DNA of 64,000 nt from Hyphomonas sp. L-53-1-40 (GTDB lineage Bacteria; Pseudomonadota; Alphaproteobacteria; Caulobacterales; Hyphomonadaceae), in NCBI RefSeq assembly GCF_000682775.1, contig NZ_AWFI01000012.1:248001-312000 (forward strand). Direction: 5' to 3'. The notes beneath the pieces are model-generated. The model saw nothing but the letters and a program-made list of their open reading frames with translations. It was not told the DNA's origin and searched no databases. Below, one piece after another: positions 49,492 through 58,533 of the stretch (positions are counted from its first letter, which is position 1; every line of letters starts with the position of its first letter). The translations under genes were made by a program, and so were the position numbers.

Positions 49492-52281
49492 ATGGCCACT
49501 GCCCCCGTCAACAAGGACAGCCACCTCTACCTGGTAGATGCCAGCGCATACATTTTTCGCGCTTTCCACGCCCTGCCCCCACTGACCCGGGCCAGCGACG
49601 ATCTGCCAATCGGCGCGGTGAGTGGCTTCTGCAACATGTTGTTCAAGCTGCTGGAGGATCTGAAGGGCGACGAGCGGCCTACCCATTTCGCCTGCATCTT
49701 CGACAAATCTTCGATCACGTTTCGCAATGAACTGTACGACCAGTACAAGGCCAACCGTTCAGAACCTCCTGAAGAGCTGCGCCCCCAATTCCCGCTCGTG
49801 CGCCGCGCCGCCGAAGCCTTCGCGGCCCATGCCATCGAGAAGGAAGGATTCGAAGCCGACGATCTGATCGCCACCTATGCCCGTCAGGCTGAGGCGAAAG
49901 GCGCGCGCGTCACCATCGTCTCATCTGACAAGGACTTGATGCAACTTGTCTCCGACAGCGTCATCATGCTCGACACGATGAAGAACAAGACGATGGGCCG
50001 CGAGCAAGTCTTCGAAAAGTTTGGCGTCGGCCCGGAACAGGTCGTCGACATTCAGTCACTTGCTGGCGACAGTGTCGACAATGTACCCGGGGCACCTGGT
50101 ATTGGCGTGAAAACTGCGGCTCAGCTGCTGGTTGAATATGGCGACCTCGACACGTTGCTCGCACGCGCTGAAGAAATCAAACAGCCCAAACGCCGCCAGA
50201 CCCTGATCGACAATGCCGATCTGATCCGCATCTCCAAACAATTGGTGACGCTGAAAGACGACGTGCCCCTCGACGTGCCGCTCGAAGACCTCGCTGTGCA
50301 AGACCCTGACCCTGACACGCTGATCAATTTCCTGGAAGAAATGGAGTTCCGCACCATCACACGGCGCGTGCGAGAAATGATGGAACTCGAAGGTACCCTG
50401 GAGTCCGCCCAGCCAGCAGAAGATCCGATCGATCGCAGCAAATATATCTGCGTCCGCGATTTCGAAGAGCTGGAAGAGTGGATCGCCCGCATCACCAAAC
50501 AGGGCTATGTTGCAGTTGACACCGAGACCGACAGTCTTGATTCCATCGCGGCCAACCTTGTCGGCGTATCGCTGGCGCTCGCCCCGAATGAAGCCTGCTA
50601 CATTCCGCTCGCACACGTCGATCCAAACAATGCGGGCGACGGAGACATGTTTGGCGCAGATCCGCCACGGCAGATCCGCATGCAGGATGCACTGCGCGCT
50701 CTGAAACCGATGCTCGAAGATCCGGCGATCCTGAAGATCGGGCAGAATATCAAGTACGACCTCTCGGTCTTCGCCACGCACAACATCAATGTCGCGCCGA
50801 TTGATGACACGATGTTGCTGTCTTACGTATTGAATGCGGGCAAGCACAATCACGGCATGGACACACTGTCGGAGCGATACCTGCAGCACAACACTATTCC
50901 GTTCAAGGAGATTGCCGGCACTGGAAAATCGCAGGTGACGTTCGACCGAATCGCCTTGGACAAGGCCACAGAATACGCCGCCGAAGATGCCGACATCACC
51001 TTGCGCCTGTGGCAAGTCTTCAAGCCCGAACTCCGCACTGAGAAAGTCACGACAGTTTACGAGGCGCTCGAACGCCCGCTCGTCCCGGTGCTCGCCCGCA
51101 TGGAGCAGGAAGGCATCAAGGTAGACCGCGATCACCTCTCGCGCCTGTCATCCGATTTCTCCCAGCGCATGGCCGCGCTGGAGGCCGAAGCCTACGAACA
51201 GGCTGGCCGCGAATTCAATATCGGCAGCCCCAAACAGCTCGGGGAAATCCTGTTCGACGAGATGGGTCTTGAAGGCGGCAAGAAGACCAAGACTGGCGCT
51301 TGGCAGACGGATGCCGACGTGCTGGAAAGCCTCGCTGCTGAAGGCCACGGCCTGCCCCGCACGATTGTCGACTGGCGCACCCTCTCCAAGCTCCGCTCCA
51401 CCTATACTGAAGCACTTCAAGCTGCGATCAACCCCACCACGGGGCGCGTGCACACCAGTTACTCGATGGCGGTTGCCCAAACTGGTCGCCTGTCCTCCAC
51501 AGATCCGAACCTTCAAAACATTCCCGTTCGCACCGAGGAGGGCCGCAAGATCCGCGAAGCCTTCGTCGCCGAAAAGGGCAATGTTCTGGTTAGCGCGGAC
51601 TACAGCCAGATCGAGTTACGTATCCTGGCGCACATAGCCGACATCGACACGCTGAAGGGCGCCTTCAAGGAAGGCCTCGACATTCATGCCATGACGGCCA
51701 GCGAAATGTTTGGTGTGCCTATCGAAGGCATGGACCCCATGGTCCGCCGTCAGGCAAAGGCGATCAATTTTGGCATCATATACGGCATTTCCGGCTTCGG
51801 CCTCGCACGCCAGCTGGGCATTCCCCAGAGCGAAGCCAGCGAGTACATAAAAACCTATTTCAAACGCTTCCCCGGAATCCGCGCATACATGGACGAGACC
51901 AAAGCTTTCGCTAAGGAGCATGGATACGTTACCACCGCCTACGGACGGAAAATCAATCTCTCTGGCATCAAGTCCAAAGGACCACAGCGCTCCTTTGCTG
52001 AGCGCCAGGCCATCAACGCGCCCATTCAGGGATCCGCTGCCGACATCATCAAACGCGCCATGATCCGCATGCCAGATGTACTGGCCAAAGCAGGTCTGTC
52101 TGCGCGTATGCTGCTTCAGGTGCATGATGAACTTGTCTTTGAATGCCCGGCGGCCGAGGCCGACAAACTGATCGAATCCGTGAAGGCCACAATGCAGGGG
52201 GCCGCCGGGCCGGCACTCCAGCTATCTGTGCCCCTGGTTGTCGATGCGCGCGCGGCAAGCAACTGGGCGGAGGCGCACTGA
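49492..52281 (+). CDS. polA: DNA polymerase I
   Basis: 929 residues. Three domains: a 5'-3' nuclease (YLVDASAYIFRAFHALPP, EADDLIATYA, GDSVDNVPGAPGIG); a 3'-5' proofreading domain with intact acidic residues (VAVDTETDSLD, IGQNIKYDLSV, YAAEDADITLRL); and the polymerase domain (DYSQIELRILAHIA, RRQAKAINFGIIYGIS, VHDELVFE). It fills gaps in repair and removes primers. Unlike many polA genes it therefore keeps proofreading. A 9-base stem hairpin follows the stop. Confidence 0.97.
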   Translation: MATAPVNKDSHLYLVDASAYIFRAFHALPPLTRASDDLPIGAVSGFCNMLFKLLEDLKGDERPTHFACIFDKSSITFRNELYDQYKANRSEPPEELRPQFPLVRRAAEAFAAHAIEKEGFEADDLIATYARQAEAKGARVTIVSSDKDLMQLVSDSVIMLDTMKNKTMGREQVFEKFGVGPEQVVDIQSLAGDSVDNVPGAPGIGVKTAAQLLVEYGDLDTLLARAEEIKQPKRRQTLIDNADLIRISKQLVTLKDDVPLDVPLEDLAVQDPDPDTLINFLEEMEFRTITRRVREMMELEGTLESAQPAEDPIDRSKYICVRDFEELEEWIARITKQGYVAVDTETDSLDSIAANLVGVSLALAPNEACYIPLAHVDPNNAGDGDMFGADPPRQIRMQDALRALKPMLEDPAILKIGQNIKYDLSVFATHNINVAPIDDTMLLSYVLNAGKHNHGMDTLSERYLQHNTIPFKEIAGTGKSQVTFDRIALDKATEYAAEDADITLRLWQVFKPELRTEKVTTVYEALERPLVPVLARMEQEGIKVDRDHLSRLSSDFSQRMAALEAEAYEQAGREFNIGSPKQLGEILFDEMGLEGGKKTKTGAWQTDADVLESLAAEGHGLPRTIVDWRTLSKLRSTYTEALQAAINPTTGRVHTSYSMAVAQTGRLSSTDPNLQNIPVRTEEGRKIREAFVAEKGNVLVSADYSQIELRILAHIADIDTLKGAFKEGLDIHAMTASEMFGVPIEGMDPMVRRQAKAINFGIIYGISGFGLARQLGIPQSEASEYIKTYFKRFPGIRAYMDETKAFAKEHGYVTTAYGRKINLSGIKSKGPQRSFAERQAINAPIQGSAADIIKRAMIRMPDVLAKAGLSARMLLQVHDELVFECPAAEADKLIESVKATMQGAAGPALQLSVPLVVDARAASNWAEAH

Positions 52282-52296
52282 CCCGACTTGGCAGTG

Positions 52297-52330
52297 AACC
52301 GCCCCGTCACAGACAAGCGATGGGGCGGTT
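52297..52330. terminator. Hairpin between convergent polA and nitroreductase genes
   Basis: AACCGCCCC (52297-52305) and GGGGCGGTT (52322-52330) are fully complementary. It lies between the polA stop and the convergent nitroreductase stop and could end both transcripts. T-runs are weak, so efficiency is uncertain. Confidence 0.5.
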
Positions 52331-52336
52331 GCCTAA

Positions 52337-53002
52337 CTACACTTCCGTCAGGGTGTCCGAATAGGGAAGGCGGGATTTCGGGAGCGTGGCGTTATAGTCC
52401 TGCTCGGGGTCGTGATATCCAAGCGGCACAACCAACAAGGCTGAATAGCCCTTGTCGCGCAGCCCGAATTCAGTATCCAGAACCGGAATTTCAATGCCTT
52501 CCATGGGTGTCGCGTCCACACCAAGCGCCGCTGCACCTAGCAGGAATTGCCCAAGGTTGAGATAGACCTGCTTGTCCATCCAGTGCTGGACGTCCTTGAA
52601 GTCCTGCTTGTGCAGATTCACGAACAAGGAGCGTCCGCCATGCATGGCGGACTTGTGGGTTTCCTTGTCGGTATCGAAGCGGCCATCCTTGTCTTCCTGC
52701 TTCAGCACGTGCTGGAGATAGTCTTCATCCACAGCAAGGCGGCTTGCAAACACGACGACGTGCGAGGCGTTGAGGATGGACGGGCGGTTGAACGGATACT
52801 TTTCAGTCGCCTTGGCGACCCGCTCCTTGCCCTCTTGCGTGGAGGCGATGACGAAATGCCAAGGCTGGATGTTCGTGCTGGAGGGGCTAAACCGCAGCAA
52901 TTCTTTCAGTTTTTCGACCGTCTCGTCCGGAATGCGGCGGCTCGGGTCATATGCCTTCGTTGTGTGCCGTTTTTTAGCATAGTAGGTGATATCATGTTCC
53001 AT
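52337..53002 (-). CDS. nfsB: Oxygen-insensitive NAD(P)H nitroreductase
   Basis: 221 residues, flavin nitroreductase fold: AKKRHTTKAYDPSRRIP (FMN phosphate contact), FSPSSTNIQPWHFV, YLNLGQFLLGAAALGVDATPMEGI and GYSALLVVPLGYHD. It reduces nitroaromatics and quinones with FMN. AAGGA precedes the ATG. Downstream of the DUF4437 cupin in the same direction (46 bases apart), both divergent from the HxlR regulator. The symbol reflects closest resemblance and is not certain. Confidence 0.87.
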   Translation of the reverse strand: MEHDITYYAKKRHTTKAYDPSRRIPDETVEKLKELLRFSPSSTNIQPWHFVIASTQEGKERVAKATEKYPFNRPSILNASHVVVFASRLAVDEDYLQHVLKQEDKDGRFDTDKETHKSAMHGGRSLFVNLHKQDFKDVQHWMDKQVYLNLGQFLLGAAALGVDATPMEGIEIPVLDTEFGLRDKGYSALLVVPLGYHDPEQDYNATLPKSRLPYSDTLTEV

Positions 53003-53048
53003 GGGATAGTCCTTTCAAGGAGAATATTCTTGAGAGAGTTTCGGGGGG

Positions 53049-53939
53049 TTAGGATCGGTTCCGGGTGGAGGTGATCTCAAAATGTCCTTCGCTGCGGACA
53101 TAGAGCAGGCAGTCTGTCTCGGCGTTGCAAGCGAACACATCTGCAGCGTTCGGCGCGCTTGCCACAAAACTGCCGGGCACAAGCTCGTGCCTCGCACGGG
53201 CATCGCCAATCTGAACTTCGGATTCTCCAGAGATCGAGACGATCTTGAATTCAGCCCCGTCACCGGAAAGACCAACAGACTGTCCAGCAGGTAACTTCAC
53301 CAAAATGCCGCGCGCACTGGTATCTGTTTCACCTCCCCAGAGGAAAGCAACTTCAGCGCCGCTGCCCTGTTCGACCCAAGAAAGATCGGATGTATCCAGC
53401 CAGACCAAGTTTGAACGGTCCAGATTTACAGGACGCTCGCCATTGTTGAATGCGTTTTCGGTCGGCTCAACCAGATACGGACCATCTTCAATCTCGATAT
53501 AGGCCATATTGAACGCGCCCTCGGCGGACGTGATGTGCGCTTCTCCAGCTGGCTGCGTCCAGAAAGACCCAGTGGGCAACCACATATTGGCCGCTCCCGG
53601 ATCATCATTGTGAATTCGTCCCTCAATCACGACGCCACGATAAGTCACATTGTGAATGTGTGGCGGGGAGGAAAAGCCTTCCTGAAACTGAACGAGGAAC
53701 CCGGAAGCACCCTCGGCCGCGCGATCTCTCCAGAGCGTTCCAGCTCTCGGGCTCGCATCACCACGGGCAGGATTGAGAGGCCCCCATTCCACGTCAGAGG
53801 TCAAAACGATTTCGGAGTGCGGCAATGGATCCTGAACCTGCTGGGCGGTGGCGCATGCCCCCAGTAGCGAGGTGACCAACGCTGCGCCTGCAACTCCACG
53901 GACAGCATTTCGTATTGAAGGGATTGAATTCAGCAGCAT
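53049..53939 (-). CDS. DUF4437 cupin lipoprotein
   Basis: 296 residues from the ATG at 53939, five codons inside the longest frame, because GGAAGGA lies just before it. The signal ends in a lipobox ([10 protein letters not shown]), so it is probably a lipoprotein. Two cupin halves follow: [19 protein letters not shown] with [15 protein letters not shown], then [17 protein letters not shown]4437 has no known function. It is the first gene of the pair with the nitroreductase. Confidence 0.8.
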   Translation of the reverse strand: MLLNSIPSIRNAVRGVAGAALVTSLLGACATAQQVQDPLPHSEIVLTSDVEWGPLNPARGDASPRAGTLWRDRAAEGASGFLVQFQEGFSSPPHIHNVTYRGVVIEGRIHNDDPGAANMWLPTGSFWTQPAGEAHITSAEGAFNMAYIEIEDGPYLVEPTENAFNNGERPVNLDRSNLVWLDTSDLSWVEQGSGAEVAFLWGGETDTSARGILVKLPAGQSVGLSGDGAEFKIVSISGESEVQIGDARARHELVPGSFVASAPNAADVFACNAETDCLLYVRSEGHFEITSTRNRS

Positions 53940-54023
53940 GAGTGATCCTTCCACGGGACGGGTTCGATTGTGGCGTATGGCAGGCCAGATCGGCCCGCTT
54001 GGTTGACGCCCACCGATTTATCG

Positions 54024-54081
54024 ATACAATCTGAATGCGCAAGTACGCACAATTTTGGCTTATACGCACATAAAGTATACT
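54024..54081. promoter_or_regulatory. Divergent promoter with repeated TACGCACA sites
   Basis: For the minus-strand operon TTGTGC (54047-54052) and TTGTAT (54024-54029) are 17 bases apart. TACGCACA occurs twice in the same orientation (54044-54051 and 54063-54070); the first covers the -35 box. A palindrome AGTATACT (54074-54081) lies just before the HxlR gene. The arrangement suits HxlR control of both directions. Confidence 0.45.
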
Positions 54082-54088
54082 GTAAGGC

Positions 54089-54445
54089 ATGACTCGCTTC
54101 GAGAAATATGACTGTTCCGCCGGCTGCCCTGTGGAGGCGGCCCTGGAAATGATCGGCGGAAAGTGGAAAGGCGTGACGCTGTTCCATCTGATGGATGGCG
54201 TGAAGCGCTTTAATGAGTTGCAACGCGAAGTCGGCAATGTCACCCAGCGCATGCTGACCAAGCAATTGCGCGAATTGGAAGAGGCTGGCCTCGTGCACCG
54301 CGAGGTCTATCCAGTGGTGCCTCCGAAGGTGGAATACAGCCTAACTCCGAAGGGTGAAACGCTGCGGTCCATCCTTACTGCGCTGAAGGATTGGGGCGAA
54401 GAACATGCCTTCGCTGCAGCCGAGCCCGCAACAAATCTCCCTTAA
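54089..54445 (+). CDS. HxlR family transcriptional regulator
   Basis: 118 residues. The winged-helix DUF24/HxlR pattern is complete: DCSAGCPVEAALEMIGGKWK, RFNELQREVGNVTQRMLTKQLREL, then VHREVYPVVPPKVEYSLTPKG. Conserved Cys9 and Cys13 near the start could sense electrophiles or quinones as in related regulators. It is divergent from the DUF4437-nitroreductase operon, which it very likely represses. Confidence 0.9.
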   Translation: MTRFEKYDCSAGCPVEAALEMIGGKWKGVTLFHLMDGVKRFNELQREVGNVTQRMLTKQLRELEEAGLVHREVYPVVPPKVEYSLTPKGETLRSILTALKDWGEEHAFAAAEPATNLP

Positions 54446-54604
54446 ATTGCCGTAATGTGAGCCTTCGCTCGCCTTGATCCCTTGATTTCATTGCAATTGC
54501 ATTGAAGGAGGGCTTTTGCCGTGACGCGAACCATGTTTGAACACCGTAGTGCAAGACGACCGGATCCCGTTCACGGATATGGGTTGGTTGAGAAGGATAA
54601 AGCG

Positions 54605-55297
54605 ATGACGACATTGGCGCTGGTGGATGATGACGAGAACATCGTTGCGTCCCTGAAAATCTTCTTCGAGGCCGAGGGCTACGATGTCCGCACCTATCAC
54701 GATGGTGAAACGGCCCTTCCGGCATTGACGGAAACGCCACCCGACATCGCTATACTGGATGTGAAAATGCCCCGTATGGACGGCATGGAACTGTTGCGGC
54801 GCCTGCGCCAGACCTCCGAATTGCCTGTCATCTTCCTGACGTCAAAAGACGAGGAAATCGACGAAGTTATCGGCTTCAATATTGGCGCCGACGATTTCGT
54901 GCGCAAACCCTGCTCCAATCGCCTGCTGGCGGAACGCGTCAAGGCCGTGCTCCGGCGCGCCCGCGGCGGGGTGGCCGGATCTGAAGAGGGCGACCAGAAG
55001 CCGATCGTTCGTGGCAAGTTGACGCTTGATCCGAACCGTCACGCCTGTACGTGGGATGGCCATCCGGTCCGCCTGACCGTCACCGAATTCCTGATCCTGC
55101 AAGCGCTCGCCCAGCGCCCCGGCTATGTCAAAAGCCGCGATCAGCTGATGGACGCCGCCTATGATGATCAGATCTATGTCGACGATCGCACCATCGACAG
55201 CCACATCAAGCGGCTTCGCAAGAAGTTCCGCGAGGTGACCGACGAATTCGATGCGATCGAGACCCTGTATGGCGTCGGCTACCGCTACACCGAATAG
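54605..55297 (+). CDS. chvI: ChvI, OmpR-type response regulator
   Basis: 230 residues. Receiver domain with LVDDDEN, the phosphorylated Asp in [13 protein letters not shown] and the lysine in RKPCS; winged-helix output with [14 protein letters not shown] and [17 protein letters not shown]. ChvI with ChvG controls envelope, acid and osmotic responses in Alphaproteobacteria and is often essential. The ATG at 54605 follows GAGAAGGATAAA; the residues upstream in the longer frame are not family sequence. Its sensor gene chvG is 1.6 kb downstream rather than adjacent. Confidence 0.93.
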   Translation: MTTLALVDDDENIVASLKIFFEAEGYDVRTYHDGETALPALTETPPDIAILDVKMPRMDGMELLRRLRQTSELPVIFLTSKDEEIDEVIGFNIGADDFVRKPCSNRLLAERVKAVLRRARGGVAGSEEGDQKPIVRGKLTLDPNRHACTWDGHPVRLTVTEFLILQALAQRPGYVKSRDQLMDAAYDDQIYVDDRTIDSHIKRLRKKFREVTDEFDAIETLYGVGYRYTE

Positions 55298-55904
55298 GCA
55301 CGGCATCTCGGAGGTCTATATCGGCGGGGCGGGCGATACCCGCACCCGCCTCGTGGCCGCGTATGCAGAAGCGCGGCAGCGCGACTTTGCGCATGGGGCC
55401 CACCATGATGCGCACTATTTCCCGCATTACGCGTTGCGGCGCATTCTGAAACTGGCCCGTCAGCACGCCGATGCTGGCCGCACGCTGATACTGGTCGGAC
55501 ATAGTTGGGGCGGCGACACAGCTCTCCGCGTATTGAAGGCGCTCCAACCACACCAGGTAGATTTGCTCATCTGCGTCGACCCGGTTCCCAAATCCCGGCT
55601 GAATCCCCCACCGACCCCACGCAATGCCCGTCGGATCATCCATGTTGATGCAAGGCCAAGTTATCCGAACCGATCAGACCAGGTAAAGGAGATGGGGCAA
55701 TGGTTCGGTGGCACACTGCACCGACGATTGTCGTCCGCCGACACACGTATCGTCGCCGATCTGAATCATTTCGCCTTCGCCCAAATGATGTTGGCGCCTG
55801 GTGAAGACGGCCTCTCTGCCGCCCAACATATCGACGGACTGAACAGACCTAAGCGATCCCGAGGCGCCAGCTCCAATTGGGCAAGCTCAGGACGAGCAGA
55901 ATGA
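55269..55904 (+). CDS. Alpha/beta-hydrolase-like protein
   Basis: About 211 residues. [21 protein letters not shown] near the start and the nucleophile elbow [12 protein letters not shown] give a lipase/esterase-type fold; DLNHFAF may supply the late histidine. No clear start: ATG 55269 overlaps the end of chvI by 29 bases, and the conserved sequence begins near the ISEVYIGG codons at 55305, where only ATC is available. Substrate unknown. Its last 56 bases run into the convergent DUF3995 gene. Confidence 0.65.
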   Translation: MASATATPNRHGISEVYIGGAGDTRTRLVAAYAEARQRDFAHGAHHDAHYFPHYALRRILKLARQHADAGRTLILVGHSWGGDTALRVLKALQPHQVDLLICVDPVPKSRLNPPPTPRNARRIIHVDARPSYPNRSDQVKEMGQWFGGTLHRRLSSADTRIVADLNHFAFAQMMLAPGEDGLSAAQHIDGLNRPKRSRGASSNWASSGRAE

Positions 55905-56328
55905 ATCCCAGCCCAATCAGGAAGCTCAACGGCGAATACACACGTCGGTTGAGGGTGAGAAATGGCGATTCAGGCGACGAGCGCTCAAACGCTGGCAGAA
56001 CGCCAATAATGCCGCGCCCGAGAAACACGACTCCAGCTGCCAGACCTGCCAGCACCAGCACGCCTTTCTGGATTATGGGCGGCAATGGAAGGGAGAAATA
56101 CCCGCCCAGCCAAGCTGCCAGGACGGAGGCCGCAAACAAGCAAAGCGCTACCATGAAGCAGGAAAATGCTGACGGCATCTTGGTTATACCGCGGCGGCCC
56201 ACGACGGCGCGCGCAAGTGCCTGCTCATTTGCACACGGGAAATTGCTGCCAAACGCCCATAGCAGGTGCAAACAGCCGAGAGCGAACAAAACAGCCACCA
56301 AAATCGGTGAAATGAACGGTGCAATCAT
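55849..56328 (-). CDS. DUF3995 membrane protein
   Basis: 159 residues from the ATG at 56328 (preceded by AGGAG; the longer open frame has a non-membrane leader). Four hydrophobic segments: PFISPILVAVLFALGCLHLL, then FSCFMVALCLFAASVLAAWL, then GVLVLAGLAAGVVFLGRGII, and [20 protein letters not shown]. Unknown function, common in marine and soil Proteobacteria. Antisense to its neighbours and overlapping the hydrolase gene end. Confidence 0.78.
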   Translation of the reverse strand: MIAPFISPILVAVLFALGCLHLLWAFGSNFPCANEQALARAVVGRRGITKMPSAFSCFMVALCLFAASVLAAWLGGYFSLPLPPIIQKGVLVLAGLAAGVVFLGRGIIGVLPAFERSSPESPFLTLNRRVYSPLSFLIGLGFILLVLSLPNWSWRLGIA

Positions 56329-56437
56329 GCAGACACTCCTGCGGCAATGCGGAGCAGTAAAATGCGCCGCCCACTTGCCGTTCCATCCATCATTCAATAG
56401 CCAGACACGAGACTAACACAAGCAATAGGATAACTTC

Positions 56438-56902
56438 ATGGCAGACCCGGAAAACACGCTTCTCCTCGAAACCTCCAAAGGCTCGGTAAAAATCGACCTG
56501 CGTCCGGACTTGGCCCCCGGCCATGTCGAACGCATCAAGGAGTTGGCGCGCGGAGGCTTTTATGATGGCATCATCTTTCACCGCGTTATTGATGGATTCA
56601 TGGCGCAAGTCGGCTGTCCACAAGGCACCGGCATGGGCGGTTCGTCCAAGCCGGACCTGAAGGCCGAATTCAATGCCGAACCCCATGTCCGCGGCACATG
56701 CTCCATGGCCCGCACGTCGGCCCCGAACTCGGCAAACAGCCAATTCTTCATCTGCTTTGACGATGCCAGCTTCCTGAACCGCCAATACACGGTCTGGGGT
56801 CAGGTCAGCGAAGGTATGGACGTGATCGACCAGCTGGCCAAGGGCGAGCCCCCGCGCAATCCTGACAAGATTGTCAGCATGAAAGTGGCTGCCGACGCCT
56901 GA
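56438..56902 (+). CDS. ppiB: Cyclophilin-type peptidyl-prolyl isomerase
   Basis: 154 residues, cytoplasmic (no signal peptide). Seen: GFYDGIIFHRVIDGFM with the catalytic arginine, GSSKPDLKAEF, RGTCSMARTSAPNSANSQFF and QYTVWGQVSEGMDVID. It isomerises Xaa-Pro bonds. 22 bases before chvG, so likely co-transcribed with it. Confidence 0.94.
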   Translation: MADPENTLLLETSKGSVKIDLRPDLAPGHVERIKELARGGFYDGIIFHRVIDGFMAQVGCPQGTGMGGSSKPDLKAEFNAEPHVRGTCSMARTSAPNSANSQFFICFDDASFLNRQYTVWGQVSEGMDVIDQLAKGEPPRNPDKIVSMKVAADA

Positions 56903-56924
56903 TCTCAGGCAGGCAGAACCCCGT

Positions 56925-58529
56925 ATGACGGATAGGAAAATCAGGCGAAAGGCGATTGCGCGCCACGGGTCGAAGATCTTTGGCTCACGTATCGCACGCC
57001 TGATTTTCGCGTCCAATTTGGCGGGACTTGCCATCCTCATTATCGGCGCGATGGTTCTGAACGAAATGCGCGCTGGTTTCGTTGTCTCCAAGAAGCAGGA
57101 TCTTGTTGCGCAAGCCCAGATTTTCACCAGCTTGCTTGGTGACGATGCAACCACGCCTGCCCCCAAGCTCGATGATGAAGCCGCGCGCCAGACAATCGTG
57201 CGCCTTAACCTGCCCGAACGGGTTCGTGCACGTATCTACTCACCCGATGGCGAACTTGTTGGCGACAGCTTCTATCTCTCCGAGCGGGTCGACATTGATG
57301 CCCTGCCGCCGCTTCAGGAGCCCAGCAGTTTTGCGAAGCTAGGCGCCAATCTGTCGGAATGGGCAAGCCGCACGCTTGGCCCGATCATGCCCCGGCGCAG
57401 TTCTGATGCGCTCGTCGCTCAGAGCTTTGAGGAAGAGTTCGAGATCGCCGTGCGCGGTCAGGAAGCGGCCAGTCAGCGCTTTTCCGATCGGGGCCAGCGG
57501 ATCATTTCCGTTTCCATGCCAATCCAGCGTGTGTCAGCTGTTGTGGGTGTCCTGACACTGGAATCGAATGACATTGATGAGATCATTCGCTCCGAACGCG
57601 CTGCGCTCATACCGTTCATCGGGGTCGCAGTCCTTGTCGCATTCGTCACGTCGGTCCTGCTGACACTTGGTATTGCCCGCCCACTGCGCCGTCTATCGGT
57701 TGCAGCAGACCGTATCCGGGCCGGCGCTTCTGATCGGATCGACATTCCGGCCCTGACCAATCGCAAGGACGAGATCGGCAATCTCGCCGCCTCGATGCAG
57801 AGCATGACCGAAGCCTTGCTGGAGCGGATCGAGGCGAATGAACAATTCGCTGCCGACGTGGCTCATGAGCTGAAGAACCCCCTCACCTCCATCCGCTCGG
57901 CCGTCGAAACCGCTGACCGGGTGCAGGATGATCCGGTCGCGCTTGAACGCCTCCGGCAGGTCATCGCACAGGATGTGAAGCGGCTGGACCGTCTGATTAC
58001 AGATATTTCCAACGCATCCCGTATCGAAGCGGAAATGACGCGCGTGCCGACGGAGCAAATGGACATTGCCGGATTCGTCCACGATGTCGTCCAGACCTAT
58101 GAAGCATTCAGCCGGGAGGAGCGATCGGTATCGGTTCATTTCCGAGACGATACGATGGGTGCGCGCCTGCTTGTCCGGGGGCGCGATGGGCCGCTCGGTC
58201 AGGTTGTTCGTAATCTGGTAGACAATGCGCGCTCTTTCTCGCCCCCTGACGCAGAGGTCAATGTGATTGTCGATCAATCGAATGATGGCCCGCAAACCAT
58301 CGCGCGGATCATGATTGAGGATAGCGGTCCGGGAATACCTGAAGACAAACTAGAAAAGATCTTCAGCCGCTTCTATACGGACCGCCCGGCCGGAACGGCT
58401 TTTGGCAACAATTCAGGCCTTGGACTCTCAATCGTACAACAGATCGTCACGACCCATCGCGGAAAGGTCTGGGCTGAAAACCGCGCAGAAGGTGGCGCGC
58501 GGTTCATTGTAGACCTACCCGCGATCTAG
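56925..58529 (+). CDS. chvG: ChvG, sensor histidine kinase
   Basis: 534 residues: two membrane helices (about 25-45 and 225-245) bracket a periplasmic sensor with the stimulus_sens_1-like part (NLPERVRARIYSPDGELVGD), followed by HAMP, the H box ADVAHELKNPLTSIRSA, the N box RNLVDNARSFS, EDSGPGIPEDKLEK and NSGLGLSIVQQI. Partner of ChvI. The gene follows ppiB rather than chvI, and acs converges four bases after its stop. Confidence 0.92.
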   Translation: MTDRKIRRKAIARHGSKIFGSRIARLIFASNLAGLAILIIGAMVLNEMRAGFVVSKKQDLVAQAQIFTSLLGDDATTPAPKLDDEAARQTIVRLNLPERVRARIYSPDGELVGDSFYLSERVDIDALPPLQEPSSFAKLGANLSEWASRTLGPIMPRRSSDALVAQSFEEEFEIAVRGQEAASQRFSDRGQRIISVSMPIQRVSAVVGVLTLESNDIDEIIRSERAALIPFIGVAVLVAFVTSVLLTLGIARPLRRLSVAADRIRAGASDRIDIPALTNRKDEIGNLAASMQSMTEALLERIEANEQFAADVAHELKNPLTSIRSAVETADRVQDDPVALERLRQVIAQDVKRLDRLITDISNASRIEAEMTRVPTEQMDIAGFVHDVVQTYEAFSREERSVSVHFRDDTMGARLLVRGRDGPLGQVVRNLVDNARSFSPPDAEVNVIVDQSNDGPQTIARIMIEDSGPGIPEDKLEKIFSRFYTDRPAGTAFGNNSGLGLSIVQQIVTTHRGKVWAENRAEGGARFIVDLPAI

Positions 58530-58533
58530 GGTG

